From an uncultured Lachnospiraceae bacterium (lineage in GTDB: Bacteria; Bacillota; Clostridia; Lachnospirales; Lachnospiraceae), in NCBI GenBank assembly GCA_910584785.1, contig CAJUDX010000065.1:1-16398 (forward strand): DNA of 16,398 nt. The letters are read 5' to 3'. This document shows positions 16,145 through 16,398 of the stretch, piece after piece (position 1 is the stretch's first letter; the number at the start of each line of letters is the position of its first letter). Below the pieces are notes generated by a model. That model did not search any database, was not told where the DNA came from, and worked only from the letters and a program-made list of their open reading frames with translations. The position numbers and the translations under genes are program-made.

Positions 16145-16178
16145 TAAAATTGTATAATTTATTAAACAATTTTATCAA
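16145..16178 (-). promoter_or_regulatory. Possible second promoter with 9-bp inverted repeat
   Basis: TTGATA (16173-16178) and TATACA (16151-16156), spaced by 16 nt on the minus strand, could form a second promoter toward the nuclease gene. A perfect 9-bp inverted repeat, TAAAATTGT (16145-16153) and ACAATTTTA (16166-16174), overlaps both elements. In such AT-rich DNA (16107-16240) both may be chance. Confidence 0.35.
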
Positions 16179-16240
16179 CAATATAGAATTTATATATAAA
16201 AAGTTTTCAACGATTTTACACCCCAAAAACCGCCTTTTTC

Positions 16241-16360
16241 TGTACTAAATCTCACATTTAAAAAAATCAGATCGTATCAAAACTCACCTTTAAACGTATC
16301 AAAACTCACCTTTAAACGTATCAAAACTCACATTTCAACGTATAAAAACTCACATTTCAA
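16241..16360. repeat. Array of 22-bp direct repeats
   Basis: Four directly adjoining 22-bp units start at 16273, 16295, 16317 and 16339. Units 1 and 2 are identical (CGTATCAAAACTCACC core, then TTTAAA); unit 3 differs from unit 1 at two positions and unit 4 at three. A fifth, diverged unit starts at 16241 with TGTACTAAATCTCAC and is separated by 10 bp. The period is two helical turns, so all units present one face to a binding protein. The array lies between an AT-rich tract and a terminator of an unseen gene. It suits the multi-repeat end of an IS21-like element or iterons of a replication origin. Confidence 0.85.
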
Positions 16361-16363
16361 CAG

Positions 16364-16389
16364 AAAAAACCCCGTGTTTATGCGGGTTT
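16364..16389 (-). terminator. Terminator of an off-window minus-strand gene
   Basis: On the minus strand AAACCC (16384-16389) pairs with GGGTTT (16367-16372) and runs on into three more T, giving six T in all. It would end a gene lying past the right edge and transcribed toward this window. That gene is the likely partner of the 22-bp repeat array. Confidence 0.6.
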
Positions 16390-16398
16390 ACGTGGTCC

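Noticed and set aside
16273..16360. CRISPR array
   Set aside because: The repeats abut directly with no unique spacers, and are only 22 bp long.

Overview
The window looks like a chromosomal segment of a moderately AT-rich Gram-positive anaerobe of class Clostridia, probably a gut Oscillospiraceae/Ruminococcaceae-type organism. I infer this from the strong AGGAGG-type ribosome sites, frequent TTG starts, the gene families (ABC-F ATPase, DUF1015, YdcF, Rrf2, beta-CASP nuclease, bactofilin) and the style of the secreted proteins. No species call is possible from the sequence alone. No rRNA, tRNA or CRISPR array was seen.

Layout. (1) 61-3931, minus strand: a compact four-gene operon read leftwards from an extended -10 promoter. 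It encodes an HSL-type alpha/beta hydrolase, a CAT-like/alcohol-acetyltransferase-type acyltransferase, a zinc-ribbon six-helix membrane protein (DUF6320-like) and a diacylglycerol-kinase-family lipid kinase, ending at a perfect 18-bp hairpin. Overlaps and very short gaps suggest translational coupling; the gene content suggests work on a membrane lipid or lipophilic acyl acceptor. (2) 4036-8335, plus strand: two secreted proteins. One is a 1040-residue surface protein with a predicted beta-solenoid ectodomain and a C-terminal membrane anchor; the other is a 377-residue exported protein. (3) 8408-9295, minus strand: a bactofilin with a long Pro/Ala linker, convergent with the secreted pair, sharing a bidirectional terminator and preceded by a structured leader of about 190 nt. 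(4) 9677-13759, plus strand: a DUF1015 - ABC-F - YdcF operon with a good promoter. (5) 13848-14376: a monocistronic Rrf2-family regulator with a near-consensus promoter and its own terminator. (6) 14392-15987, minus strand: a beta-CASP/RMMBL metallo-beta-lactamase-fold ribonuclease-like protein. (7) 16107-16398: a very AT-rich tract, then four tandem 22-bp direct repeats plus a diverged fifth, then a terminator belonging to an unseen minus-strand gene off the right edge. This looks like the end of an IS21-like element or an iteron-type replication region.

Most ordinary genes here are well-known housekeeping or accessory families. The parts most worth a second look are the 22-bp repeat array beside AT-rich DNA, the surface beta-solenoid/secreted protein/bactofilin neighbourhood, the acyltransferase-esterase-lipid kinase operon, and the long leader of the bactofilin gene. 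Five promoters in the window share an extended TGn -10 element, four of them with the same TGTTAT core.
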